Shown here one piece after another: positions 1-7,744 of a DNA stretch of 14,659 bases. The stretch covers positions 1-14,659 of the forward strand of contig CAYNTG010000057.1 in the NCBI GenBank assembly GCA_964400105.1, written 5' to 3'. Under the pieces are notes generated by a model that saw only the letters and a list, made by a program, of their open reading frames with translations, was not told the DNA's origin and made no database searches. The translations under genes and the position numbers were made by a program. The stretch comes from CAYNTG01 sp964400105. GTDB taxonomy: Bacteria > UBP14 > UBA6098. The stretch's first letter is position 1. The number at the start of each line of letters is the position of its first letter.

Positions 1-1
1 A

Positions 2-1855
2 TTACCTACTACCTTCTACCGGAGCGAGCAACAAATCTTTCAATTCATCGCGACCATCGGCACCGATCCACTTATCGATGAAATTCGGGTCCTCCGCCCG
101 ACGGGCGATCTCCGCCAAAAACCGAAGGTGCATCGACGGATTATGCCTGCTCCCTAGCAGCACGAAAACCGCATGGATTGACTGATCCGTCATTGGAAAA
201 TCGACGCCGTGGATACTTCGCGCGAACACGAGATAAAAATCGTCGATCTCGTCGAGCAGGAGATGCGGAAGCGCGATTCCCGCCTCGGCGGGCGTTTCGC
301 CCAAACGGCTACGCTCGAGAATCGCGCCGAGGATTAGGTCTGCGGATATGCCACTCTTCTTGCCCAAAATCCGCGATGCGTGCCGGAGAATATCCTCGGC
401 CTGTCGCCCCTTTGAAATTTCGAGAAACTCCGCTTTTTTAACCATCTCCTCGAACGGGTCATCGCGGCGAAGCCCCTTCTCTTTCAATATCTGCCGCAAT
501 TCTTTATCCAAACCGAGAACATGGGCATCCTGTGCAAGAAGGCGCTCGGCCACACGTTCGGCGACCTTTGCAACCGCCGGAACCCCGCTAAATCTATGAC
601 GGACATATAGATTATACCAAATAACACCGACCCCGACGAGAGCAATAGAAAAGACGGTCGCGATAAAACCCATCTCCGGGATCAAAATCACCGCTATCAG
701 GATGCCCGCTATCTGCATATATGGATACAGCGGGCTTTTGAAAGCCGGATCGTAGCTTCTGATACCGCTTTCACGCATCACGAGAACCGCCACGTTTATA
801 AATGAAAAAACGAGTATCTGAAAGGTGCTGGCGAGCTTGGCAATATGCTCGACATTCACGAATGAGACTATGAGAAAAACGACAACCGATGTCAGAAAAA
901 TAGCATTGTGAGGTGTTTTATAGCGCGAAAGCCTGGATAATTCATGCGGCACGACCCTATCGCGACCCATGGCGAGAAGATAACGGCTCGCCGACATCAT
1001 GCCCGCATTTCCGGTCGTTGCGAATGCCAAAACGGCCGCGATAGTAATCAAAATAGCGCCGGCAGGCCCGGCGAAAACCCTCGCCGCGTCCGCGATAGGC
1101 GTCAGGCTATTATAGAGCTGCTCCTGAGGAAGGACACCGACGACGATCGTCAGGCCCAAGCCATATATTATCGAAACCACCGAAAACGCGAGTATCATAC
1201 CGAGCGGGATATTGCGCCCGGGATTAATAACCTCCTCGGACACACTGGCGATCTTCGTCAAACCGATATAGCTCACGAAAACGAACCCGGCGGTTGGCAA
1301 TAACGACGACAGACCGAATGGCGTAAAAGGCTTGAAATACTCGACATTAATGCTGGACATTCCTTTGCCGATAAAGAGCGCCATTATCACAAGGAGAAGA
1401 GCAACCATGCCGACCTGCAGGCCGCTGGTCTCCTTCGCGCCGAATATATTAATCGCCATAAATATTAATCCGCAGAAAAGCGCGATCAATGTCGGATCGA
1501 TGTTCAATAATCCGGATAGATAAAATCCGATGCCAACCAAGGCTATGCTGCATTTTAGCAACATAGTAAGCCAAACACCGATACCGTCGATAGTGCCGAA
1601 CATCGGCCCGAGGCTGCGGCTGATGAAAAAATACGTCCCGCCCGAACGGGGCATAGCGGTTGAAAGCTCGGCCATCGAGAAGAGCGCAGGAAGGATCAGA
1701 AAGCCGGAGATAATATACGCCAGGATAACTGCCGGACCGGCCTTCGAGGCGGCTATTCCCGGAAGCAAGAAAAAACCGGAACTTATCATAGCACCGGCGC
1801 CTATTGCGAAAACATCGAGTAGGCCGAGCGTTTTTTTAAGTCGTTTTTTCGCCAT
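2..1855 (-). CDS. APC-family permease with C-terminal PTS EIIA-like domain
   Basis: This is a 617-residue inner-membrane transporter, probably for amino acids or related compounds; the substrate cannot be read from sequence. Residues about 10-420 form a hydrophobic APC-superfamily core, with the N-terminal glycine-rich helix motif GAMISSGFFLLPG (21-33) and the conserved NPGRNIP loop (211-217). A charged linker (about 421-500) leads to a domain resembling PTS EIIA of the fructose/mannitol type (about 500-612). It keeps GIALPH with His531 at the position phosphorylated in EIIA proteins, and a second helix motif MHLRFLAEIARR with His576. The usual STGIG stretch before the active His is not preserved, so phosphotransfer is uncertain and the domain may be a sensor. 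The core alone is the usual APC length, so the tail of about 200 residues is an added regulatory module. It follows ferredoxin-EtfA on the same strand after 58 bp. No clear Shine-Dalgarno lies before the ATG. The stop codon is inside the window, so the gene is complete. Confidence 0.9.
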   Translation of the reverse strand: MAKKRLKKTLGLLDVFAIGAGAMISSGFFLLPGIAASKAGPAVILAYIISGFLILPALFSMAELSTAMPRSGGTYFFISRSLGPMFGTIDGIGVWLTMLLKCSIALVGIGFYLSGLLNIDPTLIALFCGLIFMAINIFGAKETSGLQVGMVALLLVIMALFIGKGMSSINVEYFKPFTPFGLSSLLPTAGFVFVSYIGLTKIASVSEEVINPGRNIPLGMILAFSVVSIIYGLGLTIVVGVLPQEQLYNSLTPIADAARVFAGPAGAILITIAAVLAFATTGNAGMMSASRYLLAMGRDRVVPHELSRLSRYKTPHNAIFLTSVVVFLIVSFVNVEHIAKLASTFQILVFSFINVAVLVMRESGIRSYDPAFKSPLYPYMQIAGILIAVILIPEMGFIATVFSIALVGVGVIWYNLYVRHRFSGVPAVAKVAERVAERLLAQDAHVLGLDKELRQILKEKGLRRDDPFEEMVKKAEFLEISKGRQAEDILRHASRILGKKSGISADLILGAILERSRLGETPAEAGIALPHLLLDEIDDFYLVFARSIHGVDFPMTDQSIHAVFVLLGSRHNPSMHLRFLAEIARRAEDPNFIDKWIGADGRDELKDLLLAPVEGSR

Positions 1856-1913
1856 CTTAATTCGGTGCGTTACGGTTTATCACAAATTTCGTTATTATTT
1901 ATATCTCGATGAG

Positions 1914-3122
1914 TTAGCCCTTTAATTTCTTTATAAGCGCCGGAACAACCTCGAACAGGTCGCCGACGATCCCGATATCAGCGATCTCGAAGATCGGGGC
2001 GTCCTCATCCTTGTTTATCGCTACGATGAAATCCGATGTCTGCATTCCGACCTTATGCTGGACCGCGCCGCTTATTCCGCAAGCGATATAGAGCTTCGGC
2101 GCAACCGTGCGGCCGGTCTGACCGACCTGATGATGATATGGCAGCCATCCAGAATCGATTGTCGGGCGGCTCGCGCCGAGCGCGCCGCCGAGAAGATGCG
2201 CCAACTCCCTGAGCGGCTCGAAACCCTCCGGCCCGCCGACTCCTCGGCCACCGGAAACGATGATATCCGCATCGACGATGGATAATTCACCACTATCCTG
2301 CTCATCGACGCGTTGTAAAAGCCTTTTCGCGAGCTTTTCGAGGGCGATTTCACTCGCATCGACAACGACGATCTCCCCTTTTCGAGAGGCCTCCACCGGC
2401 GCTTCGGAGAAAACCTTATGACGGACGGAGGCCATCTGTGGCCGATGGTTCGGGCAAAGGATGGTCGCCATTATATTTCCACCGAATGCAGGGCGCGTCT
2501 GGACGAGATTTCCGCTATCGGGATCGATATCGAGACCGGTGCAATCGGCGGTGAGGCCGGTTTTCAATCGAACCGCGATGCGCGGCATCAGGCTTCTCCC
2601 GGACATCGTGGCGCCGCCGATGAGTATCTCCGGCCGGTATCTTTTCACCAGATGCTCGATAGCATCGGTGAATCTCTCCTCGATAAAATCGCGATACTCC
2701 ACCGCATCGACTACAAACACGCGATCCGCGCCGCGCTCGATAGCGCGCTCCGCAAGCTCACTAACGCCGCTTCCGACCAGAGCCACGCCCAAATAAGTCC
2801 CACGCTTATCGGCCAAAGACCGCCCGATATTCAACAGCTCGAAAACCACGGGCGCCAGCTCACCATCCACGGTAACCTCTCCCCAAACCCATACGCCGTC
2901 GAAGCTATCTAAATCCTCGGTTCCGGTCTTTTTTGCAAATGTCAAAAGCTCGATTGCCCCGACCGGACAAACATCCACGCAGGCGCCGCACAGCGTGCAC
3001 AGGTCGAAATCGATACGTGCGACGTCGCCCTCCAATTTAATGGCGTTATAAATGCATTCCGGCACGCATAAACCGCAACCGGTGCAGCTTTCCACGTTGA
3101 TAGAAATTTTATTCGTCTTCAT
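1914..3122 (-). CDS. etfA: Electron transfer flavoprotein alpha subunit with N-terminal 2x[4Fe-4S] ferredoxin domain
   Basis: EtfA normally pairs with EtfB to carry electrons on FAD between acyl-CoA dehydrogenases or other flavoproteins and a redox partner. Residues 1-60 are a bacterial-type ferredoxin with two CxxCxxCxxxC motifs (Cys13/16/19/23 and Cys42/45/48/52). Residues about 77-240 are the EtfA N-terminal fold. Residues about 285-400 are the FAD domain, with SGGRGVGG (290-297), ASRPTIDSGW, LYIACGISGAVQHKVGM and APIFEIADIGIVGD. At 402 residues it exceeds an ordinary EtfA by about the ferredoxin module. Such fusions are known from anaerobic, bifurcating Etf complexes such as the caffeyl-CoA reductase CarE. 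No etfB or acyl-CoA dehydrogenase gene lies next to it: upstream is a porV-like gene (56 bp away on the same strand) and downstream a permease. The partner must be elsewhere or in the gap. The Shine-Dalgarno before the ATG is weak (AAAGAG). Confidence 0.95.
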   Translation of the reverse strand: MKTNKISINVESCTGCGLCVPECIYNAIKLEGDVARIDFDLCTLCGACVDVCPVGAIELLTFAKKTGTEDLDSFDGVWVWGEVTVDGELAPVVFELLNIGRSLADKRGTYLGVALVGSGVSELAERAIERGADRVFVVDAVEYRDFIEERFTDAIEHLVKRYRPEILIGGATMSGRSLMPRIAVRLKTGLTADCTGLDIDPDSGNLVQTRPAFGGNIMATILCPNHRPQMASVRHKVFSEAPVEASRKGEIVVVDASEIALEKLAKRLLQRVDEQDSGELSIVDADIIVSGGRGVGGPEGFEPLRELAHLLGGALGASRPTIDSGWLPYHHQVGQTGRTVAPKLYIACGISGAVQHKVGMQTSDFIVAINKDEDAPIFEIADIGIVGDLFEVVPALIKKLKG

Positions 3123-3178
3123 TAACTCTTTATTTGAGATTGCAGATTTTTTTTGTGCAAAACCGACCTCGAAAACCG

Positions 3179-4111
3179 CTACTCCGAAGCGAAACCGTCG
3201 AACGCCACGGCGAATTTATGCGTGAATCCGAGCACGCCATAATGCTGGAACGAATAATCCGCATAAATCCCCTTGTGATGCAATCCGAATCCTGCGGTGA
3301 GGCCGTTCATCAAAGCCTCGCCTTCGGCAAGGTCGCCGGAGACCTTATCGCGAATCCGATACCCCGCCCTGATGCTCAGCGGTTTGAAATGGACGAGTTC
3401 CATTCCGAAACCGGCGGAGAAGCCGGAGTCGCGGCAATAATCCCCCTCCGCGAGCGCATAGACCGGCATCCCCTTAAGCCTATAACTCGCGCCGAGGCCG
3501 ACCGTAGTCGCAAGTGTGTCCTTCTTTTCGATGCAAGCGGAGAGCTGACCGCCGAGGTTTTTCACTGCCATCCCCACGCGACCCCTTCCCCTGTCGAATT
3601 TTAACAGTGCGCCCAAATCCACACCTATCGCCGTCGCAACGAAAGTGTCTATCGAACTCGAAGCGAAGAACGGCGCGAATCCCAGCGAGAAGTTGTCGAA
3701 TATCTCGCGGCTGTAAAGCACCGAGAAAGCGAGATCCGTGCTGCCGAAATCGCCGAGAACCTCGCCCTGTCCGTCGGTGCGATCCATCGTGCCATAGGAT
3801 ACGAAACGGGTCGCTATTCCGATTTTGCCGAACCCGAAACGTTTTTGCGCAACGAGATGGCCGGAGGAAATTCCGGCATAGAGCATCCCGAAGCTCGTCC
3901 CAACCGACATATCCTTCTCGAAAGACATGGCCGCCGGATTCGATAACATTCCGTCCGGGCCGTTGGCGTAACCGACGGACGCATCGCCCAATGCCGCAGC
4001 CCTCGGCGAGAAATTCATCTTCAGGAATGTCATCCCGGACGTTCCTGCGAATTCATAAATTGCGAACACCGAACTGCTTATTATCAAAGCAATTACTATT
4101 ATTCTCTTCAT
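3179..4111 (-). CDS. PorV/PorQ-family outer-membrane beta-barrel protein
   Basis: This 310-residue protein has an N-terminal signal peptide (hydrophobic IIVIALIISS, likely cut after SSVFA near residue 17). The body is rich in alternating polar/aromatic strands, as in FadL-like barrels. The family hallmark follows the signal peptide: FLKMNFSPRAAALGDASVGY and then a Gly/Asp-rich turn and LSNPAAM. PorV proteins bind T9SS cargo and help pass it to the surface-attachment machinery, while related PorQ/UPF0164 members are general outer-membrane proteins; which role applies here is not decidable. A T9SS-type cargo is encoded elsewhere in this window. I chose the ATG at 4111 over the one at 4123: a GAGG sits 6 bases before the 4111 ATG, and the signal peptide starts there. 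The SPOR-domain gene ends 44 bp upstream (32 bp if the 4123 start is used), so the two are probably cotranscribed. Confidence 0.85.
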   Translation of the reverse strand: MKRIIVIALIISSSVFAIYEFAGTSGMTFLKMNFSPRAAALGDASVGYANGPDGMLSNPAAMSFEKDMSVGTSFGMLYAGISSGHLVAQKRFGFGKIGIATRFVSYGTMDRTDGQGEVLGDFGSTDLAFSVLYSREIFDNFSLGFAPFFASSSIDTFVATAIGVDLGALLKFDRGRGRVGMAVKNLGGQLSACIEKKDTLATTVGLGASYRLKGMPVYALAEGDYCRDSGFSAGFGMELVHFKPLSIRAGYRIRDKVSGDLAEGEALMNGLTAGFGLHHKGIYADYSFQHYGVLGFTHKFAVAFDGFASE

Positions 4112-4155
4112 GTAAAACCTCATAATATTGATTTAATCGCTTACTATAATGAACG

Positions 4156-4866
4156 TTACTGTTTCGGCATGTTGGTGACACGGCACTCAAACTCCCTCGC
4201 GAGTGCATCGGATCGGGCCGCCGCCTCTCCCTTAGTAGCAAAATCCCCGCCATAAACGAAAAACATCTCCTTGCCTCCAATACCAATTTCCGGGACGATC
4301 AATACCCGAATCCCCTCCTTGCGCACTTTTATTGCCATCTGTTGGGCGAGCGATTTCATCTCGAACGCGCCGAACTGGAGCGTCCACGGACCGAGAACCT
4401 CCTCCTCCAGGGCTGGCTGATGTTTTGCATCTTCCTGCGGCATCGTCAATTCGACGAACCGTCCGAGATACTCCATCTCATCGACGATATTCATGTAGTA
4501 TCGGCAGCTATCCGGGTCCGCGATGTCGCCGCAGTAGAGTTCTGCCAGACCGAGAAGGGCCATTGGTTTCAGCTTTTGATCGTCGATTCGTGAGAAATAT
4601 GCCCTTGCGGCATGTGGCCGGGCAAGGACATGGCAGCACTGCCCGAGAAGCAAAAGATCCGCCTGAGTCGGATTTTCGATACGCTCGGCGAGGTCCTTTG
4701 CGGAGTGATATAAACCGCGCGCGTATGCGAGTTGGGCGCGCACCGAGAGCGTGGAGTCGCCCTCGATCTCCGCCATCGCGTTGTCGAGCGACTCCGGATT
4801 AACCGCGACCGGCGCGGCGAGCGCAATAGCGGCCACAAGACCGATTATAGCAAGGTATTTCATCAT
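4156..4866 (-). CDS. Exported SPOR-domain protein with helical repeat region
   Basis: This is a 236-residue protein with a signal peptide (residues 1-18, YLAIIGLVAAIALAAPV). An Ala/Leu-rich helical region resembling TPR-type repeats (about 40-135) follows, then an acidic linker, then a C-terminal SPOR domain (about 160-235: WTLQFGAFEMKSLAQQM, then a strand VLIVPE, MFFVYGGDF and a closing helix). SPOR domains bind denuded-glycan peptidoglycan, often at the division septum, so the protein is probably periplasmic and wall-bound. The porV-like gene follows closely, and an assembly gap begins 25 bp upstream, so its promoter and any upstream partner are not visible. Tandem ATG codons open the gene; I kept the first, and no strong Shine-Dalgarno separates them. 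I see no lipobox cysteine near the cleavage site. Confidence 0.85.
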   Translation of the reverse strand: MMKYLAIIGLVAAIALAAPVAVNPESLDNAMAEIEGDSTLSVRAQLAYARGLYHSAKDLAERIENPTQADLLLLGQCCHVLARPHAARAYFSRIDDQKLKPMALLGLAELYCGDIADPDSCRYYMNIVDEMEYLGRFVELTMPQEDAKHQPALEEEVLGPWTLQFGAFEMKSLAQQMAIKVRKEGIRVLIVPEIGIGGKEMFFVYGGDFATKGEAAARSDALAREFECRVTNMPKQ

Positions 4867-4891
4867 CTATATATGCTTTCTGCATTAATCT

Positions 4892-4991
4892 NNNNNNNNN
4901 NNNNNNNNNNNNNNNNNNNNNNNNNNNNNNNNNNNNNNNNNNNNNNNNNNNNNNNNNNNNNNNNNNNNNNNNNNNNNNNNNNNNNNNNNNN
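4892..4991. other. Assembly gap of 100 N
   Basis: Exactly 100 undetermined bases lie between the stop of lapB (4994) and the start of the SPOR-domain gene (4866). A round 100 is commonly a placeholder for a gap of unknown length, so the true distance and gene content here are unknown. Continuity between the lapAB block and the SPOR/porV block should not be assumed to be a single operon. Confidence 0.98.
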
Positions 4992-4993
4992 CA

Positions 4994-6121
4994 TCATATT
5001 CCAAATGAGTTCCAGGCTCCACACTCGAAGCAATACCACATCGGGCCGGATGAATTGTATCCGCAAGCATCGCAAACATATTCGCATCGATCGTCGCTTC
5101 GTGCGGCTATCCTTCCGATAAGCTCGCCAGCTTCTCCCTCGACACCATCCCTCCGCCTCAACAGGTCGAGCAATTTCAGCTCAATTTCCATCGGCAGCGA
5201 TTGGACGTTCCGTAGCGTGGCGACGGCGTCGTCGATTCGGCCCATCCGCTCGAAAAGGGCGGAGAGCGTCGCTTTGGCGTGATAATCGTCTGGCTGTTTC
5301 GAGATGAAATCGCCATAAAAGGTTATCATTCGACCGAAATCTCCGAGATCGTATGCCGCGCGTTCGAGCCGCTCGAAACACGACCACGCGATCCGGGGGA
5401 ATTTTTGGCAGAATTGCGTCCACCAACCGACGGCATCCTCGATTCGGCCTTCCGCATAATATGCATCGCCGATCCGCATATATGCCGAGGGGCATTCGGG
5501 GTCGATGCGGACAGCGCCCTTGAATAACAGCCTTGCGTTATGGTATTTCTCATTCTCCGCCGCGACATTCCCCATCATTACCTTGTAGAGTGCGAGCTGG
5601 CCCTCGAGCTGATCGTCGGACTTTTTGAATGTTGACAACAGATCGAACGCCTGCTCCCATCGCCCGAGTTTCTCCAAAACCTCGAGCATGAACTCCTTTG
5701 TCCATAGATCGGGTTCGGCATCGAGTGCTTTTGAGAGGGCATCGGCGGCGTTTTCGAGATCGCCCATCTTTTCATAATCGAGGGCGAGTGATTTCATGAC
5801 CCTGACCCGCTCGGAATCCGAAATGATACCTCTATTTGCGACTCCGAGATGAATCTGAAACGCCTTTCGCGGGCCGATATCCTCGCGGACGAGGTCTCCC
5901 AAAATAATGAACGCCTCGGCGTTATTCGTGTCCTCGATGGCCGTTTCGCGCAGGATTTTCATCGCACGACGGCGGTTCCCCAAAACGATTTCCCTCAATC
6001 CCTCGGTAAATTTTTCGCGGCGCTCGATTTTTTTCGACGATTTTCCCTTGTAAAACCAAACCGCCAGAAGCGCGCCGAGTGCGAAGATAAGCAGAATAAA
6101 TCCAATACTATCGGTGATCAT
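4994..6121 (-). CDS. lapB: LapB-like TPR protein with rubredoxin-type zinc knuckle (LPS assembly)
   Basis: This is a 375-residue protein of nearly the usual LapB length. The N-terminus is a single membrane anchor (residues about 5-23), followed by basic residues and then TPR helical repeats (about 40-320; for example YMRIGDAYYAEGRIEDAV at about 214-231). The C-terminus is a rubredoxin-like metal knuckle with CDAC (Cys350, Cys353) and CFEC (Cys364, Cys367), ending in GAWNSFG. In E. coli LapB (YciM) the TPRs and this knuckle are needed to promote FtsH turnover of LpxC, which sets LPS synthesis, and to link LPS enzymes at the inner membrane. The start codon overlaps the stop of the preceding lapA-like gene (ATGA), with GGAGG just upstream inside lapA, so the two are translationally coupled. 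The stop lies 2 bases from the gap. Confidence 0.88.
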   Translation of the reverse strand: MITDSIGFILLIFALGALLAVWFYKGKSSKKIERREKFTEGLREIVLGNRRRAMKILRETAIEDTNNAEAFIILGDLVREDIGPRKAFQIHLGVANRGIISDSERVRVMKSLALDYEKMGDLENAADALSKALDAEPDLWTKEFMLEVLEKLGRWEQAFDLLSTFKKSDDQLEGQLALYKVMMGNVAAENEKYHNARLLFKGAVRIDPECPSAYMRIGDAYYAEGRIEDAVGWWTQFCQKFPRIAWSCFERLERAAYDLGDFGRMITFYGDFISKQPDDYHAKATLSALFERMGRIDDAVATLRNVQSLPMEIELKLLDLLRRRDGVEGEAGELIGRIAARSDDRCEYVCDACGYNSSGPMWYCFECGAWNSFGI

Positions 6122-6435
6122 CTCTCCTCCTCCGAAATTGGCAGGTCTTCGAGGGGCAGAATCCGCAGGTTATCCAGCTCATCGCGAAGGTGGACGTTGA
6201 TTTTTTTCAGACGCATGATCTTAACGCGGGAGGATATCTGGATGAAAAAAGATACCATCAGCGCCCAAAAAGCGCCGATAAGCGCGCTTTCCAGAACGAC
6301 GATATTCAACGAAATGTTCTGATAATCGGCGAAACCGAGGGATATAACATCTATGACACGGCCGCCGTTAAGCGAGACAAATACGATAGACGCGGTGATC
6401 AGAATAAGAATTAAGATTACATGCACGATCCACAT
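6118..6435 (-). CDS. lapA: LapA-like (DUF1049) inner-membrane protein
   Basis: This is a 105-residue protein with two membrane helices (about 4-22 and 44-66), a short polar hairpin between them, and a charged coiled-coil tail (about 70-95) that would face the cytoplasm. Length and layout match the LapA/DUF1049 family, whose E. coli member is encoded directly before lapB and whose product associates with LapB in controlling LPS assembly. Identification rests on topology plus the lapB-like neighbour; sequence identity alone is modest because the family is poorly conserved. The gene has a clear Shine-Dalgarno AAGGAG upstream of its ATG and a good promoter about 45-75 bp upstream. It overlaps lapB by 4 bases. 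Confidence 0.82.
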   Translation of the reverse strand: MWIVHVILILILITASIVFVSLNGGRVIDVISLGFADYQNISLNIVVLESALIGAFWALMVSFFIQISSRVKIMRLKKINVHLRDELDNLRILPLEDLPISEEER

Positions 6436-6479
6436 AGCTCGATGCTCCTTCGGTTTCTAATAACATCCTTTCGGCTGTA

Positions 6480-6508
6480 AATTTAGGCGGCGGATGCTTT
6501 TTTGTCAA
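6480..6508 (-). promoter_or_regulatory. Sigma70-type promoter of lapAB
   Basis: Read on the minus strand, TTGACA (6508-6503) is followed by a 17-base spacer and TAAATT (6485-6480). The predicted start of transcription is near 6473, about 38 bases before the lapA ATG. The perfect -35 box and ideal spacing make this one of the best promoter matches in the window, and it implies that lapAB is transcribed separately from the upstream coiled-coil gene. Confidence 0.7.
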
Positions 6509-6568
6509 CGGGATTGTCGATTTTACCGTGAAAAACTCGATTTATATCGGGTTTCCGTCTTCGGGTCG

Positions 6569-7474
6569 TTATGGCGAAAGGACGGGCGGCTCGAACATTC
6601 TGGGCTCGATCGTCTCTTCGCCCATCGCACGAATCCGGATGGCTTCTCCCTCCAAAAGCTCCGAGGATCGATAATAAAATCCCATTCTTCCCGTCTCCGC
6701 GATAAATTGTGTCCTTCGATTCGCGACCGATTCCTCCGAGACGTCCTCCAGCTCGACAAACGGGCTGTCTAATTTGAAATAGATGGAGATATTTTGCAGA
6801 TCGGAGGATGGATCGGCGTAGAATATATAATATGTGAATTTCATCCCGCCGTGGCCGGCGCTGTCGCTCGTGGAGAACGCGAAAGCGAGTTTCGACGTCC
6901 CTTTCGTTTCTCGATGAACGACGGTGGATTCCCGGATTGCGGCGAGCTGTGCGAGCGATTCTGTGACGGCCTCGACCTTGTCATGTGCGCCGCGTGCGAC
7001 CTCGATCATGCGCGCCTTCATATCCCTTTTGTCCTTCTCGATGGATCGAATGTGCCTTTCCCTTGCGAGGCCGCTTAGATTTGTGGAATCGATCAGGGAT
7101 TCCAGTTCGTCGATGGTTCTTTCCAGCGATTGTTTTTCCGAAAAGCCTTCGTCGAGCGCGAGATTGAGTGAGACAGAGATTCCGTTCGCACTATTCAAAG
7201 CCTTGCGAAGGCTATCGATCGAGCTAAGATAGTTATTCATCTGTCGATCCATGACGTGTATTTGCGAGCGATTGTTTTTGAGAATATTGTCGACCAGATG
7301 CCATGAATAACCGGCCAGCATCAGTATAACGATGATGGATAGAGACATCGCGATTCGATCCGTGATCCTTTTTCTTTCGCGACCCTTGCCGGATGAGATA
7401 AAATATCCAAAAATACCGGCGGCTAAGACAAAGAAGAAAATAATCAGCGGTATAGCTTCGTTATAGCCAAGCAT
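6569..7474 (-). CDS. Hypothetical two-TM coiled-coil membrane protein
   Basis: I do not recognise this 301-residue protein as a named family. It has two membrane helices (about 8-27 and 43-60) separated by a short, strongly basic cytoplasmic loop (GKGRERKR). A long heptad-rich helical region follows (about 65-185; for example the stretch around SLERTIDELESLIDS and the stretch around REKDKRD-like charged residues at 138-152). The C-terminal domain (about 190-301) is beta-rich, with strands such as KLAFAFSTSD, FTYYIFYAD and ISIYFKLD. The topology places the coiled coil and beta domain on the periplasmic side, suggesting a structural or sensory envelope protein. It has a Shine-Dalgarno AAGGGA 9 bases before the ATG and its own promoter in the divergent region. 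lapA follows after 133 bp. Confidence 0.75.
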   Translation of the reverse strand: MLGYNEAIPLIIFFFVLAAGIFGYFISSGKGRERKRITDRIAMSLSIIVILMLAGYSWHLVDNILKNNRSQIHVMDRQMNNYLSSIDSLRKALNSANGISVSLNLALDEGFSEKQSLERTIDELESLIDSTNLSGLARERHIRSIEKDKRDMKARMIEVARGAHDKVEAVTESLAQLAAIRESTVVHRETKGTSKLAFAFSTSDSAGHGGMKFTYYIFYADPSSDLQNISIYFKLDSPFVELEDVSEESVANRRTQFIAETGRMGFYYRSSELLEGEAIRIRAMGEETIEPRMFEPPVLSP

Positions 7475-7540
7475 TTTGTTCTATCCCTTCAAATTCTTAT
7501 TCGGACGCCTTTTACAAAAATCCACCCCATCATTGTCCTT

Positions 7541-7569
7541 AAAATAATATAATGTTATAGATTTGTCAA
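7541..7569 (-). promoter_or_regulatory. Sigma70-type promoter of the coiled-coil membrane protein gene
   Basis: On the minus strand, TTGACA (7569-7564) is separated by 17 bases from TATTTT (7546-7541). Transcription would start near 7534, leaving about a 60-base leader before the ATG at 7474. The spacer also contains other TATA-like steps, so the exact -10 is less certain than the -35. Confidence 0.6.
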
Positions 7570-7685
7570 TGAAAATATTTCTATCTAGGAACGAAAAATA
7601 AATCGTAGCAACCAAGGGATATTCTCGCAATCTTCGACTTCGACAAAAAAGCTACTCGAAACCTCAAAAAAGTTCTTTTCAAAAT

Positions 7686-7703
7686 AATGACCATTCGGTC
7701 ATT
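7686..7703. promoter_or_regulatory. Candidate TetR-type operator upstream of tldD
   Basis: AATGACCATTCGGTCATT is an inverted repeat with perfect 7-base arms (AATGACC / GGTCATT) around a 4-base centre. It ends 6 bases before the tldD -35 box. The size and the TGACC...GGTCA half-sites resemble operators of TetR-family repressors. No regulator gene is encoded in the window, so the protein partner is unknown. The symmetry is seen directly; the function is inference. Confidence 0.5.
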
Positions 7704-7709
7704 ACTGTC

Positions 7710-7738
7710 TTGACTTTACCTATTGGAAGATATATCTT
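7710..7738 (+). promoter_or_regulatory. Sigma70-type promoter of tldD-tldE
   Basis: TTGACT (7710-7715) and TATCTT (7733-7738) are separated by 17 bases. The start of transcription would fall near 7745, giving a leader of about 78 bases before the tldD ATG at 7823. The operator-like palindrome lies immediately upstream. Confidence 0.6.
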
Positions 7739-7744
7739 ATTTTG

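Noticed and set aside
4112..4123. Start of the PorV-like gene at ATG 4123.
   Set aside because: GAGG, located within those first codons, is correctly spaced for the ATG at 4111, where the signal peptide begins. The upstream start remains possible but less likely.
6520..6550. A possible intrinsic terminator after the coiled-coil gene (a short stem followed by five T on the minus strand).
   Set aside because: Only about four base pairs can form before the T-run, too weak to call.
7569..7601. A 10-codon frame starting with ATG in the divergent region.
   Set aside because: There is no ribosome binding site and it overlaps the -35 of the opposite promoter.
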